Shown here: one piece after another, positions 6,374 through 13,952 of the stretch
Position numbering within the stretch: the first letter of the stretch is position 1
Layout: each line of letters starts with the position of its first letter
Source of the DNA: Thermococcales archaeon 44_46
Lineage (GTDB): Archaea; Methanobacteriota_B; Thermococci; Thermococcales; Thermococcaceae
Reading direction: 5' to 3'
DNA length: 16,905 nt
Assembly: GCA_001507935.1 (NCBI GenBank)
Contig: LGET01000010.1
Span: 1-16,905, forward strand
The notes under the pieces: generated by a model
The model's database searches: none
Seen by the model: only the letters and a program-made list of their open reading frames with translations
What the model was told of the DNA's origin: nothing
Position numbers and translations under genes: made by a program

Positions 6374-8037
6374 ATATAAGAGATGTCCTTGAGGAATCTA
6401 TAAAAGTCTCAAAAAATCTAAAAGGAGACATAGTCATAACAATAATTCTTTTCCTTATTCTTTCTATTTTCGGATACGCCCAAGCAATGCTCATGAAGAA
6501 TTTTATAGATTCTCTTGTATCATTACAGGAATTTTCAACAATCTCAAAAATTGGATTAGCTCTGCTGGTTCTCACATTTTTAAGCTACTTAGGAAGTTTT
6601 TATGGGGAGTTCATGCTCCAGAGATTGGGAATCAAAGCTTTAAAAATATTTTCTCAAGATTTGGTTTTCTCTATTCATAGGGCAAAACTAGGAAAAATAA
6701 GCAGTGGAGATGTAATAGCGAGATTCGTTTCGGACTTACCAGAGCTCAGTCTGGGATTAGCAGGTTTAATCCCTGGATTAAGTGTTCAGTTGATTAATAT
6801 TGCAGTAGCAACGTTTACCCTATATTCATTATCTCCAACAATGCTTCTTGTAGCTGTCTTAATAATCCCAATAAACTATGCTATCTATAAGAAAGCATCA
6901 GGAAAATCCATTGAGTATTCAAAACGAGAAAGAGAATCATTGTCAAAAGTAGTTGCTGTTACCAAAACAAGCATTGATAATCTTTTCTTTATTAAACGTT
7001 TGGATAAGTACGAATATTTTGAAGAGAGATTCTCCATGAGTCTTTCAGAGTGGTTAAAGAATATGACAAGATTCCTGCGGGTAAGGATATTCTTCCAGAA
7101 ATCGTACTATTACACAAGCAGTATAGCTCGACTGATAATGTTGCTTGTTGGTGGTTGGCTGGCAACAAAAGGACTCGCCTCAGTGGGAGCAATCGTAGCT
7201 TTCACGAACTATTTACCGCAATTCTATGAACCTCTTACTAATCTGGCTAATTCATTCACATATCTCAATGCACTTATCCCTTACGTAGAGCGCTATAAGG
7301 AGATAGTAAACATTGAAAAAGAAGACCTTGATAAGGGGCATGAGTTAAAATCGGTCAAAAGCATTGAATGTAAAAATGTAAGTGTTGGCATTTTAAGTAA
7401 TGTGACTCTAGAACTCAAAAAGAACGAAACAATTGGAATCGTTGGACCCATAGGTTCTGGAAAAACAACCCTGGCATTAACTTTAATCAGGTTACGTGAG
7501 CCAGAGACTGGCCACATTTTAATAAATGGGAAAGATTACCGGGTTTATAGTCTTAGGTCTTTAAGAAAGAGGATATATTACCTACCATCTAAAGACTGGA
7601 TTTTTGATGGAACTTTAAAGGAGAATTTGATGCTTGACGAAGTGTATCAAGAGGACGAAGTTATTCATGTTCTCAAGATTGTAGGAATAGATTTTGCCGA
7701 ACTTGATGATTATATAACTAGTAAAGCTCTTTCTGAAGGACAAAAACAAAAAATAGCACTGGCAAGGGCACTTTTAAGAAAACCGGAGGTTTTGATACTT
7801 GATGAGGCCACAAACAGTCTTGATGTTCAAAATGAAGCTCAAGTCCTCGAAAAGATTCGAGAGTTTTTAAAGGACTCGACTTTAATTATAATATCGCATC
7901 GTTTAACCGCTCTAAAAAATGCTGATAAGATATTTGTTTTAAATAAGGGGAAGATCCTTGACTCTGGCAAACATGAGGAACTCTACGAAAGATGCTCCCT
8001 GTATAGAACGCTCGTTGAGAACTCAAGAGTATCTTAG
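6364..8037 (+). CDS. ABC exporter, fused membrane and ATPase domains
   Basis: This is a 557-residue half-transporter of the type I exporter class that would work as a dimer in the cytoplasmic membrane. The membrane domain (about 1-310) has hydrophobic segments near 22-43, 62-81, 132-154, 158-176 and 254-282. The ATPase domain has Walker A GPIGSGKTT (361-369), signature LSEGQ (456-460), Walker B VLILDEA (476-482), D-loop NSLD and the switch histidine in SHR (511-513). There is no N-terminal C39 peptidase domain, so it does not itself cut double-glycine leaders. The usual Q-loop glutamine appears to be serine (YLPSK, 407-411), and the usual A-loop aromatic is not evident near 336-341. Directly downstream of three small peptide genes, it is the likely exporter of, or immunity pump against, their products. 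The substrate is inferred from context. Confidence 0.88.
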   Translation: MSVNIRDVLEESIKVSKNLKGDIVITIILFLILSIFGYAQAMLMKNFIDSLVSLQEFSTISKIGLALLVLTFLSYLGSFYGEFMLQRLGIKALKIFSQDLVFSIHRAKLGKISSGDVIARFVSDLPELSLGLAGLIPGLSVQLINIAVATFTLYSLSPTMLLVAVLIIPINYAIYKKASGKSIEYSKRERESLSKVVAVTKTSIDNLFFIKRLDKYEYFEERFSMSLSEWLKNMTRFLRVRIFFQKSYYYTSSIARLIMLLVGGWLATKGLASVGAIVAFTNYLPQFYEPLTNLANSFTYLNALIPYVERYKEIVNIEKEDLDKGHELKSVKSIECKNVSVGILSNVTLELKKNETIGIVGPIGSGKTTLALTLIRLREPETGHILINGKDYRVYSLRSLRKRIYYLPSKDWIFDGTLKENLMLDEVYQEDEVIHVLKIVGIDFAELDDYITSKALSEGQKQKIALARALLRKPEVLILDEATNSLDVQNEAQVLEKIREFLKDSTLIIISHRLTALKNADKIFVLNKGKILDSGKHEELYERCSLYRTLVENSRVS

Positions 8038-8246
8038 GGGATATAAATCAAAGCATGTCTTTGGGCTAGTTTTTAAAATTATGGGAGTCTAGGCATTTAA
8101 CACAACAGTTTAAGTCATATTCTTGGCAATGACATATTATGTCCTAGATACGGGATTGATATCTTAGTGAAGATTGATCTATTGTTGCGATTTCATGGCT
8201 TTACTACAATCACTTTTTATGAGAGTGGTGAAAAAAGTTTTAATTA

Positions 8247-8299
8247 ACATTTTTATGCATAAATAAACCTTAAAAACCCTAAATTTTTACATTTTTTTG
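8247..8299 (+). promoter_or_regulatory. purS promoter with paired purine box
   Basis: ACATTTTTATG (8247-8257) and ACATTTTTTTG (8289-8299) are 42 bases apart, with a TATA-like CCTTAAAAACC (8268-8278) between. This 53-base block matches the purL block at 49 of 53 positions by hand alignment, although the genes downstream are unrelated, so it is conserved for control. The rest of the gap from 8038 shows no ORF or RNA gene that I can support. Confidence 0.7.
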
Positions 8300-8313
8300 A
8301 TAAGGTGATGCTC

Positions 8314-8559
8314 ATGAAATGGAAAGCTAAGGTTGTAATCCGCTTAAAAAAAGGTCTTAACGATCCTGAAGGGAGGGTTATTGGAAAGGCGCTCAAAAAC
8401 TTAGGCTATAAAGTTGAAGAGCTGAAGGTTCCAAAATATTTCGAGTTCATTTTTGAAAGCGAAGCTCCAGAGAAAGATGTCGAGGAGATGTGCAAACGCC
8501 TGCTTGCAAACCCAGTTATCCACACTTATGAGTATCAAATCGAGCCTTTAGGTGAGTGA
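8314..8559 (+). CDS. purS: Phosphoribosylformylglycinamidine synthase, PurS subunit
   Basis: PurS is the small structural subunit that holds PurL and PurQ together in the FGAM synthase complex (fourth purine step). The 81-residue product ([20 protein letters not shown]) has the family pattern: a first strand, [21 protein letters not shown], then [12 protein letters not shown] and a C-terminal [11 protein letters not shown]. Length is normal. GGTGAT at 8304-8309 sets the start at 8314; in-frame GTG and ATG codons at 8305 and 8308 lie in that ribosome-binding site. The stop is one base before purQ. It has its own purine-box promoter after the peptide/exporter island. Confidence 0.95.
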   Translation: MKWKAKVVIRLKKGLNDPEGRVIGKALKNLGYKVEELKVPKYFEFIFESEAPEKDVEEMCKRLLANPVIHTYEYQIEPLGE

Positions 8560-8560
8560 A

Positions 8561-9232
8561 ATGCCAAAGTTCGCTGTCATAGTATTCCCAGGGACAAACT
8601 GCGATTTTGAGACTGTTGAAGCAATTAAAAAAGCTGGTGGAAAAGCGGAGAGAGTCTGGTACAAGCAAAGCCTCAAAGACTTTGATGGTGTTGTTTTGCC
8701 CGGTGGATTCAGCTATGCCGATTATCTAAGGGCCGGGGCGATAAGTGCAAGGGCAGAGGTAATGGAGGAAGTTAAAGCTCTTGCTAATGAAGGCAAACCC
8801 GTTTTAGGCATTTGCAACGGCTTTCAAATCTTAACGGAGTCAGCTCTTCTGCCGGGAGCATTGAGACCAAATAAGATTCCAAGCTTCCTATGCAAGTGGG
8901 TTTACCTTAAAGTTAGCGACACCCAAACAGCTTTTACTCAATTTTACAAAGAGGGAGAGGTCATTAGAATGCCAATAGCACATGCTGAAGGGAATTACTA
9001 CTCCGAGAGCTTAGATAGCATAAGAATAACCTTCCAGTACAGCGACGAGAAAGGAGAGATAACGGAAGATGCAAACCCCAACGGCTCTCTCTTGAACATA
9101 GCAGGAATAAGCAATGAAAAGGGCAACGTTCTCGGCATGATGCCCCACCCGGAGAGAGCGAGTGATAAATGGCTGGGGAGCGAGGACGGGTTGAGGATCT
9201 TCAAGAGCATGGTAGAATATGCTAAGAGGTGA
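8561..9232 (+). CDS. purQ: Phosphoribosylformylglycinamidine synthase, glutaminase subunit
   Basis: PurQ hydrolyses glutamine and supplies ammonia to PurL for conversion of FGAR to FGAM. The 223-residue product is a class I glutamine amidotransferase with the nucleophile C85 in GICNGFQ, and catalytic H196 and E198 in MPHPER. An N-terminal FPGTNCD and a [13 protein letters not shown] loop are both typical of PurQ. The start ATG at 8561 is preceded by GGTGAG inside the end of purS, with one base between the genes, so purS-purQ are coupled. purL follows only after a toxin-antitoxin pair and its own promoter. Confidence 0.97.
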   Translation: MPKFAVIVFPGTNCDFETVEAIKKAGGKAERVWYKQSLKDFDGVVLPGGFSYADYLRAGAISARAEVMEEVKALANEGKPVLGICNGFQILTESALLPGALRPNKIPSFLCKWVYLKVSDTQTAFTQFYKEGEVIRMPIAHAEGNYYSESLDSIRITFQYSDEKGEITEDANPNGSLLNIAGISNEKGNVLGMMPHPERASDKWLGSEDGLRIFKSMVEYAKR

Positions 9233-9234
9233 TC

Positions 9235-9254
9235 TTTAGGACTGAGTCCCTAAA
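9235..9254 (+). terminator. Near-palindromic hairpin just after purQ
   Basis: TTTAGGACT (9235-9243) can pair with AGTCCCTAAA (9245-9254), apart from one unpaired C, two bases after the purQ stop. It is followed by an AT-rich, T-containing stretch (AAATTTTCC near 9261) rather than a clear T-run. It may mark the 3' end of the purS-purQ transcript. Confidence 0.35.
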
Positions 9255-9352
9255 ACGCCTAAATTTTCCTTTACCTTCCTATTCCTAAGTCCTCAAGCGT
9301 GAGCATTTTTACAGCCTTTGTACTTTATGCAATTTTGTACACATAAGATAAA

Positions 9353-9397
9353 TCTTTTTAAATTTGTCCGACAAATAGATAAAATGGTGAGACAAAT
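9353..9397 (+). promoter_or_regulatory. Antitoxin promoter with candidate RHH operator
   Basis: A TATA-like TCTTTTTAAAT (9353-9362) is followed at once by the palindrome ATTTGTC-C-GACAAAT (9362-9376). A further GACAAAT at 9391-9397 is 21 bases (two helical turns) after the previous one and runs into the antitoxin ATG. Short repeated half-sites over the start region suit binding by ribbon-helix-helix dimers, so autoregulation by the antitoxin is likely but inferred. Confidence 0.5.
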
Positions 9398-9677
9398 GGC
9401 TACAACGGTTAAGGTATCTGCAAGAATACCTCCCGCTCTTGCAAAAGAAATGGAAAAACTTATTGAAGCCGGAATTTATTCTAACAAAAGTGAGATCATC
9501 AAAGATGCACTCAGAGAATTCCTCCTGAAAAAGAAGTATCTCCAAGCCGATGAAAGGGAATACATCAGAAACATGCTAAAAGCTATGGAGCCAATTCTTG
9601 CAGAAGACTGGGAGAGCGAGGCTGATGCACAGTGGGACGAATACGGAGGAATTGACTATGAACCAGATAAAGCCTAA
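9396..9677 (+). CDS. Ribbon-helix-helix antitoxin
   Basis: This 93-residue protein has an N-terminal ribbon-helix-helix DNA-binding fold at about residues 3-48: strand TTVKVSARI, helix PALAKEMEKLIEAGI, then SNKSEIIKDALREFLLKKK. The C-terminal part is acidic and rich in W, D, E and Y (AEDWESEADAQWDEYGG), as expected of the segment that wraps a MazF-like toxin. GGTGAG precedes the ATG at 9396. A longer in-frame start at 9318 would cross the TATA box and operator and is unlikely. The last 20 bases overlap the toxin gene. The protein likely neutralises the downstream toxin and represses this promoter. Confidence 0.85.
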   Translation: MATTVKVSARIPPALAKEMEKLIEAGIYSNKSEIIKDALREFLLKKKYLQADEREYIRNMLKAMEPILAEDWESEADAQWDEYGGIDYEPDKA

Positions 9678-10038
9678 AAGAAACCTTCAACAGTGGGAAA
9701 TAATCCTTCTCGAGTTTCCATTCACAAATCTTCGCAAAAAGAAGCTACGACCGGTTTTGATAGTCTCCAATAATGTTCTTAACAAAATCAGCAACAGCAT
9801 TATAACTGTTCAAATAACCTCAAACCTACCAAGTGGTTTTAAAGAGTACAACGTTTTGCTCTCTGATTCCGACGTTAATAGATATGCAGGAACTCAACCA
9901 CTTTACCAAAGCGTGATAAAGCCTTATGTAGTTTTCACCATTGAAAAGCAAATGGTTAAAAAGAGACTCGGCGTATTAAAACCCCATAAAATTAAGGAAG
10001 TTAAAGAAAGCATGAAAAAAGTTTTCTCAATCTCCTGA
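9658..10038 (+). CDS. MazF/PemK-type toxin, probable endoribonuclease
   Basis: This 126-residue protein has the PemK/MazF barrel pattern: WEIILLEFPFTN (13-24), RPVLIVSNN (31-39) and IITVQITSN (48-56), and a later YQSVIKPYVVFTIEK segment. Family members cut single-stranded RNA and are inhibited by a paired antitoxin. The ATG at 9658 has GGAGGA (9645-9650) upstream and lies inside the antitoxin gene, the standard coupled arrangement. The pair sits between purQ and purL, which belong to one enzyme complex, so it looks like a later insertion in the cluster. The exact cleavage target and activity are unknown. Confidence 0.83.
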   Translation: MNQIKPKRNLQQWEIILLEFPFTNLRKKKLRPVLIVSNNVLNKISNSIITVQITSNLPSGFKEYNVLLSDSDVNRYAGTQPLYQSVIKPYVVFTIEKQMVKKRLGVLKPHKIKEVKESMKKVFSIS

Positions 10039-10074
10039 TAATTTAATCCCTACTTCATTTGATGTCTTAGTAGG

Positions 10075-10088
10075 CTTTTTCTTTTTTC
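10075..10088 (+). terminator. T-tract terminator after the toxin gene
   Basis: TTTTT and TTTTTT, split by one C (10076-10087), lie about 40 bases after the toxin stop and before the purL operator. This is a plausible archaeal T-tract terminator; no hairpin seen. Confidence 0.4.
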
Positions 10089-10134
10089 TGTGATATAATC
10101 CTTTAAATCAGAAAATTCTCGCAGAGAGTTTTTA

Positions 10135-10187
10135 ACATTTTTATGTATAAATAAACCTTAAAAACTCCAAATTTTTACATTTTTCTG
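10135..10187 (+). promoter_or_regulatory. purL promoter with paired purine box
   Basis: ACATTTTTATG (10135-10145) and ACATTTTTCTG (10177-10187) are 42 bases apart with TATA-like CCTTAAAAACT (10156-10166) between. It is an almost exact copy of the purS element. The ribosome-binding site AAAGGAGGTG (10194-10203) follows, four bases before the purL ATG. Confidence 0.7.
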
Positions 10188-10207
10188 GTAATAAAGGAGG
10201 TGTCAAG

Positions 10208-12349
10208 ATGTTTCCTCACGAAGAAAAGATCATCCGTGAAAGGCTCGGTAGAGAGCCTAATGAAGTTGAAAAGGCCATGCTTGAGGTAATGTGGAGTGAA
10301 CACGCATCTTACAAATCAAGCAGAAAGTGGCTCAAACTTTTACCCACGAGGAACGAGCACGTTATTTTAGGCCCTGGGGAAGACGCAGGCGTTGTAAAAT
10401 TTGATGAGAACACGGCGATAGTTGTCGGAATAGAAAGTCACAACCATCCAAGCGCTGTTGAGCCCTATGGTGGAGCAGCCACAGGCGTTGGAGGGATTGT
10501 TAGAGATATACTCTGTATGGGAGCAAGACCTATAGCTCTGCTCGATCCCATACGCTTTGGACCCTTAGAGAAGGAGCGTAATAAGTACCTTTTTGAGTAT
10601 GTGGGTAAGGGAATAGCCGATTATGGCAATAGAATAGGCGTCCCAACAGTTGGGGGAGAAACGGAGTTCGATGAAAGCCTTGACAGCTACACACTCGTCA
10701 ACGTTGCTTGTATTGGTTTAATGAGACCCGAAGAGCTGGTGCACAGCTATGTTGAGGAGAGCGGCCTTTTGCTAGTTTTAGTTGGCAACAAAACAGGAAG
10801 GGATGGAATCCACGGCGTAACATTTGCGAGCGAAGAGTTAAGCGAGAACGCGGAAGAGGAAGACCGCTCAGCCGTTCAAATTCCTGACCCGTTTACGGAG
10901 AAACTCTTAATCGAGGCAACCATTGAAGCTGTGAAGAGGGGTAAAATCAAAGCTCTTAAAGATTTGGGCGGCGGAGGTTTAACCTGTGCCTCCTCGGAGA
11001 TGGCCGGAAAGAAGGGGTTTGGAGCAATAATCTACGCGGACAGAGTGCCCCAAAGAGAGCCAAACATGACTCCAACGGAGGTTATGATTTCCGAGAGCCA
11101 GGAAAGAATGCTCTTCGCCGTTAGGAAAGAAGATCTGAAAGAGATAACAAAGATTTTTGAGAAGTATGAGCTTGAGTGGACTGTTGTCGGTGAGATCATA
11201 GAAGAGCCTAGGTATATCGTCTACTGGAATAGTGAAAAGGTCGCCGACCTGCCCATAGACCTCCTCACAGAAGTGCCAACAATAGAATGGGAAGCAAAGC
11301 CCTACAACATTGAGAGAGACGTCGAGACGCCGGAAATAGGACTCAAAGAGGCTTTCTTCAAAGTTCTCTCAAGCCCCAACATAGCGAGCAAAGAGTGGAT
11401 ATGGCAGCAGTACGATCATGAGGTTCAAGGAAGGACAGTTCTAAAGCCCGGAAAGGACGCGGCGGTGCTAAAAATAAACGATGAATGCGGGCTGGCTTTT
11501 GTTAGCGATGGAAATCCGTCCTACAGCTACCTGAACCCATATCACGGAGCAATGGGTGCTGTTGCCGAAGTCGTTAGAAACTTAGCAAGCGTTGGAGCAA
11601 AACCCTTGGCTTTGGTAGATAACCTGAACTTTGCCTCTCCAGAGAGGCCGGAAGTTTACTGGAGCTTCATTGAGACCATTAAAGGGCTTGCCGATGCGGC
11701 GAGAGCGTTTAACCTAGCTTACGTGAGCGGGAATGTTAGCTTTTACAATGAGGTAGGAAACAGGCCTATAAAACCAACGCCAGTTGTCGCTGGTCTCGGA
11801 AAAGTGAGGCTTGAGAGCCTCATGACAATGGACTTCAAAGATGAAGGAGACCTCATAGCCGTTGTAGGGGTGACAAAGAAGGAACTTGGTGGGAGTGAAC
11901 TCTACAGAGTTTTGGGATTGAAAGGAGGAATAACCCCAAGAGTTGAGCTAGAGAGAGAAAAGAAAAATGTTGAAAGCATTTTAAAGGCAATAGAGCTCGG
12001 GTTGGTGAAGGCCGTTCATGACGTAAGCAGGGGCGGCCTAGCCGTTGCACTCATAGAAATGGCCATTGCTGGAAATAAAGGATTTGAAGCAGATGTAACA
12101 AAGGTTCCGGTAGAAGGAAAACTCTCCCCTCTGGAAGTGCTCTTTTCAGAGAGTCACGGACGCTTCGTAGTGAGCTTTGAAAAGGAGAACCTTGAAAAAG
12201 TGGAAGAATTGTTCAAGGAATTTGCCGTGATAGGGGAAGTAACGGGGAGAGATATCACATTCACAAACGGAAAAGAAGAATTAATCAAACTAAACCTAAG
12301 TAAAGCCCAAAATATCTACAATTCACTTGCAAATGTCCTGGGAGAGTAA
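10208..12349 (+). CDS. purL: Phosphoribosylformylglycinamidine synthase, large subunit
   Basis: PurL is the ATP-dependent synthetase of the PurL-PurS-PurQ complex, turning FGAR plus ammonia into FGAM. The 713-residue product has the length of the small PurL type. Motifs include SEHASYKSS with H32, GIESHNHPS (74-82) followed by the YGGAATGVGGIVRDI segment, GVPTVGGET, DLGGGGLTCASSEMA, SESQERML, and in the second half VRNLASVGAKPLALVDNLNF and HDVSRGGLAVALIEMA. These are the two PurM-like halves of the fold. The ATG has a strong AAGGAGGTG ribosome-binding site. It is transcribed from its own purine-box promoter and is probably monocistronic, given the hairpin at its 3' end. Identification very secure. 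Confidence 0.97.
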   Translation: MFPHEEKIIRERLGREPNEVEKAMLEVMWSEHASYKSSRKWLKLLPTRNEHVILGPGEDAGVVKFDENTAIVVGIESHNHPSAVEPYGGAATGVGGIVRDILCMGARPIALLDPIRFGPLEKERNKYLFEYVGKGIADYGNRIGVPTVGGETEFDESLDSYTLVNVACIGLMRPEELVHSYVEESGLLLVLVGNKTGRDGIHGVTFASEELSENAEEEDRSAVQIPDPFTEKLLIEATIEAVKRGKIKALKDLGGGGLTCASSEMAGKKGFGAIIYADRVPQREPNMTPTEVMISESQERMLFAVRKEDLKEITKIFEKYELEWTVVGEIIEEPRYIVYWNSEKVADLPIDLLTEVPTIEWEAKPYNIERDVETPEIGLKEAFFKVLSSPNIASKEWIWQQYDHEVQGRTVLKPGKDAAVLKINDECGLAFVSDGNPSYSYLNPYHGAMGAVAEVVRNLASVGAKPLALVDNLNFASPERPEVYWSFIETIKGLADAARAFNLAYVSGNVSFYNEVGNRPIKPTPVVAGLGKVRLESLMTMDFKDEGDLIAVVGVTKKELGGSELYRVLGLKGGITPRVELEREKKNVESILKAIELGLVKAVHDVSRGGLAVALIEMAIAGNKGFEADVTKVPVEGKLSPLEVLFSESHGRFVVSFEKENLEKVEELFKEFAVIGEVTGRDITFTNGKEELIKLNLSKAQNIYNSLANVLGE

Positions 12350-12362
12350 GTTCTCCCTTTTT
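12340..12362 (+). terminator. Hairpin plus U-tract across the purL stop codon
   Basis: GGGAGA (12340-12345) pairs perfectly with TCTCCC (12352-12357) around a six-base loop that contains part of the TAA stop (12347-12349). TTTTT follows directly (12358-12362), and another T5 lies at 12367-12371. This resembles a bacterial intrinsic terminator, whereas archaeal terminators usually rely on T-tracts alone. Confidence 0.6.
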
Positions 12363-12502
12363 GCACTTTTTGATAGATATAAACAATGAAAACTCATTTT
12401 TTCAATTTTAAAACGAGATTTAATAAGAAAATAACTCCCGTAACTACCTTGTACTGAAGAATTAGGTGTTTAAACAAAAATAACCATCTTCATTTCCAAC
12501 AA

Positions 12503-12537
12503 AAGGCTTAAAAGATACTTACCGAACAATTGTTCGG
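12503..12537 (+). promoter_or_regulatory. nad operon promoter with 16-bp palindromic operator
   Basis: GGCTTAAAAGATA (12505-12517) is a TATA box. CCGAACAATTGTTCGG (12522-12537) is a perfect palindrome with no spacer, lying over the expected transcript start and eight bases before the nadB ATG. A dimeric repressor bound there would block transcription. An NAD- or nicotinate-responsive regulator is the natural guess from the genes, but none is identified. Confidence 0.65.
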
Positions 12538-12545
12538 GTAATCAA

Positions 12546-13952
12546 ATGAGAAGGCTGGGGATAATTGGAGAGGGAATAGCAGGATTAACTGCTGCAATTT
12601 CATTGGCTAAAAAGGGTTTTGAAGTAGTTATCATTGGAGAAGGGATAAAGGAAACAAATTCATATCTTGCTCAGGCAGGAATAGCCTTTCCCATTCTGGA
12701 GGGAGACTCCATCAGATCCCACGTTGTAGATACCGTCAAAGCCGGACGTTATTTAAATAACGAAGAAGCTGTATGGAGTGTGATTTCAAAATCTACTGAG
12801 GCTTATGATTTTTTACTTTCTCTCGGTTTAAGCTTTGAAGACAATGAAATCGAAGGGGGGCACTCCTTTCCAAGGGTATTCACAATCAAAAATGAAACTG
12901 GAAAGCATGTGACAAAGCTCCTTTATTTAAGGGCTAAAGAGCTCGGTGTCCACTTCATAAAGGGTTTTGCATCTTCGCTGGCAATAAAAGACGAAAAATG
13001 CTATGGTGTTTTCCTCAATGGAGAGCTCCTAAAGTTTGATGCCATAATATTGGCTACTGGAGGATACACAGCATTATATAAATTTACAGCAGGCTCCCCA
13101 TTAAACCTAGGGATTCTAACAGGAGACGCCTTAATGAAAGGTGCCTTAACAAGTAATTTAGAGTTCGTACAGTTTCATCCCACAGGTTTCATCGGAAAAG
13201 AGGTTAAACTTATAAGTGAAGCTGTACGGGGAGCGGGGGCTAAGCTAATCAACGAGGAGGGAGAAAGGTTTGTTAATGAACTTGAACCAAGAGATGTCGT
13301 TGCGAGGGCGATCTACAAACAGATGCAGGGAGGAAAAAGAGTTTATCTGGACGCAACAGGAGTTAAAGGGTTCAAAGAAAAGTTCCCCCAGATTTATTCG
13401 TTCCTGATCAAAGAGAAAATCAACCCTGAAAAAGATCTAATTCCAGTAACTCCAATTGCCCATTATTCTATAGGAGGTTTGAAAGTTGACCTCTATTACC
13501 GAACAAGCATCAAAAATCTCTATGCAATTGGAGAAGCAGCGGATAATGGGTTCCATGGAGCAAACAGGTTGGCAAGCAATTCCCTCCTAGAATGCGTGGT
13601 AAGCGGTTTAGAAGTTGCTAGAACGATAATGAGAGACAATCCTAAAGTCGAACATCCCAATGACGTTAGAGACACTACCCAAGAATTGGGCGATATAGAT
13701 AGTGTTAGAGAAATTCTCTGGAAATATGCTGGAATAGTAAGGAATGAGAATGGCCTTAAAAAAGGGTTAAAAAAGCTAATGGGTGTCGAGGTGGATGCGA
13801 GAATCAAGCTCCTGGCAAGAGGTATTTTAGAATGTGCCTTAAAAAGGAGAGAGAGTAGAGGGGCTCACTATAGGGAGGATTATCCTTTCATGAAAGAGGA
13901 ATTTGAAAGACCCAGCATTTTTCGAGGGGGTATATGTCATGAATCTGGTTGA
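12546..13952 (+). CDS. nadB: L-aspartate oxidase (or dehydrogenating equivalent)
   Basis: NadB oxidises L-aspartate to iminoaspartate with FAD, the first step of NAD synthesis. In an anaerobe the electron acceptor is probably fumarate or another compound rather than oxygen. The 468-residue product has the FAD-binding GEGIAG (8-13), SYLAQAGIA (39-47), GGHSFPR (104-110), QFHPTG with H211, [10 protein letters not shown] (247-256), HYSIGG (306-311) and [15 protein letters not shown] (335-349). It is shorter than the roughly 540-residue Escherichia coli protein, mainly at the C-terminus. No strong ribosome-binding site precedes the ATG, and the predicted leader is only about ten bases, so it may be translated from an almost leaderless message. 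The end overlaps nadA by 14 bases. Its base composition is AT-richer than nadA. Confidence 0.95.
   Translation: MRRLGIIGEGIAGLTAAISLAKKGFEVVIIGEGIKETNSYLAQAGIAFPILEGDSIRSHVVDTVKAGRYLNNEEAVWSVISKSTEAYDFLLSLGLSFEDNEIEGGHSFPRVFTIKNETGKHVTKLLYLRAKELGVHFIKGFASSLAIKDEKCYGVFLNGELLKFDAIILATGGYTALYKFTAGSPLNLGILTGDALMKGALTSNLEFVQFHPTGFIGKEVKLISEAVRGAGAKLINEEGERFVNELEPRDVVARAIYKQMQGGKRVYLDATGVKGFKEKFPQIYSFLIKEKINPEKDLIPVTPIAHYSIGGLKVDLYYRTSIKNLYAIGEAADNGFHGANRLASNSLLECVVSGLEVARTIMRDNPKVEHPNDVRDTTQELGDIDSVREILWKYAGIVRNENGLKKGLKKLMGVEVDARIKLLARGILECALKRRESRGAHYREDYPFMKEEFERPSIFRGGICHESG

Noticed and set aside
8038..8246. Gene or RNA in the gap before purS
   Set aside because: No reading frame with a start site, tRNA, box C/D motif pair or strong hairpin was found; it appears to be plain AT-rich spacer.
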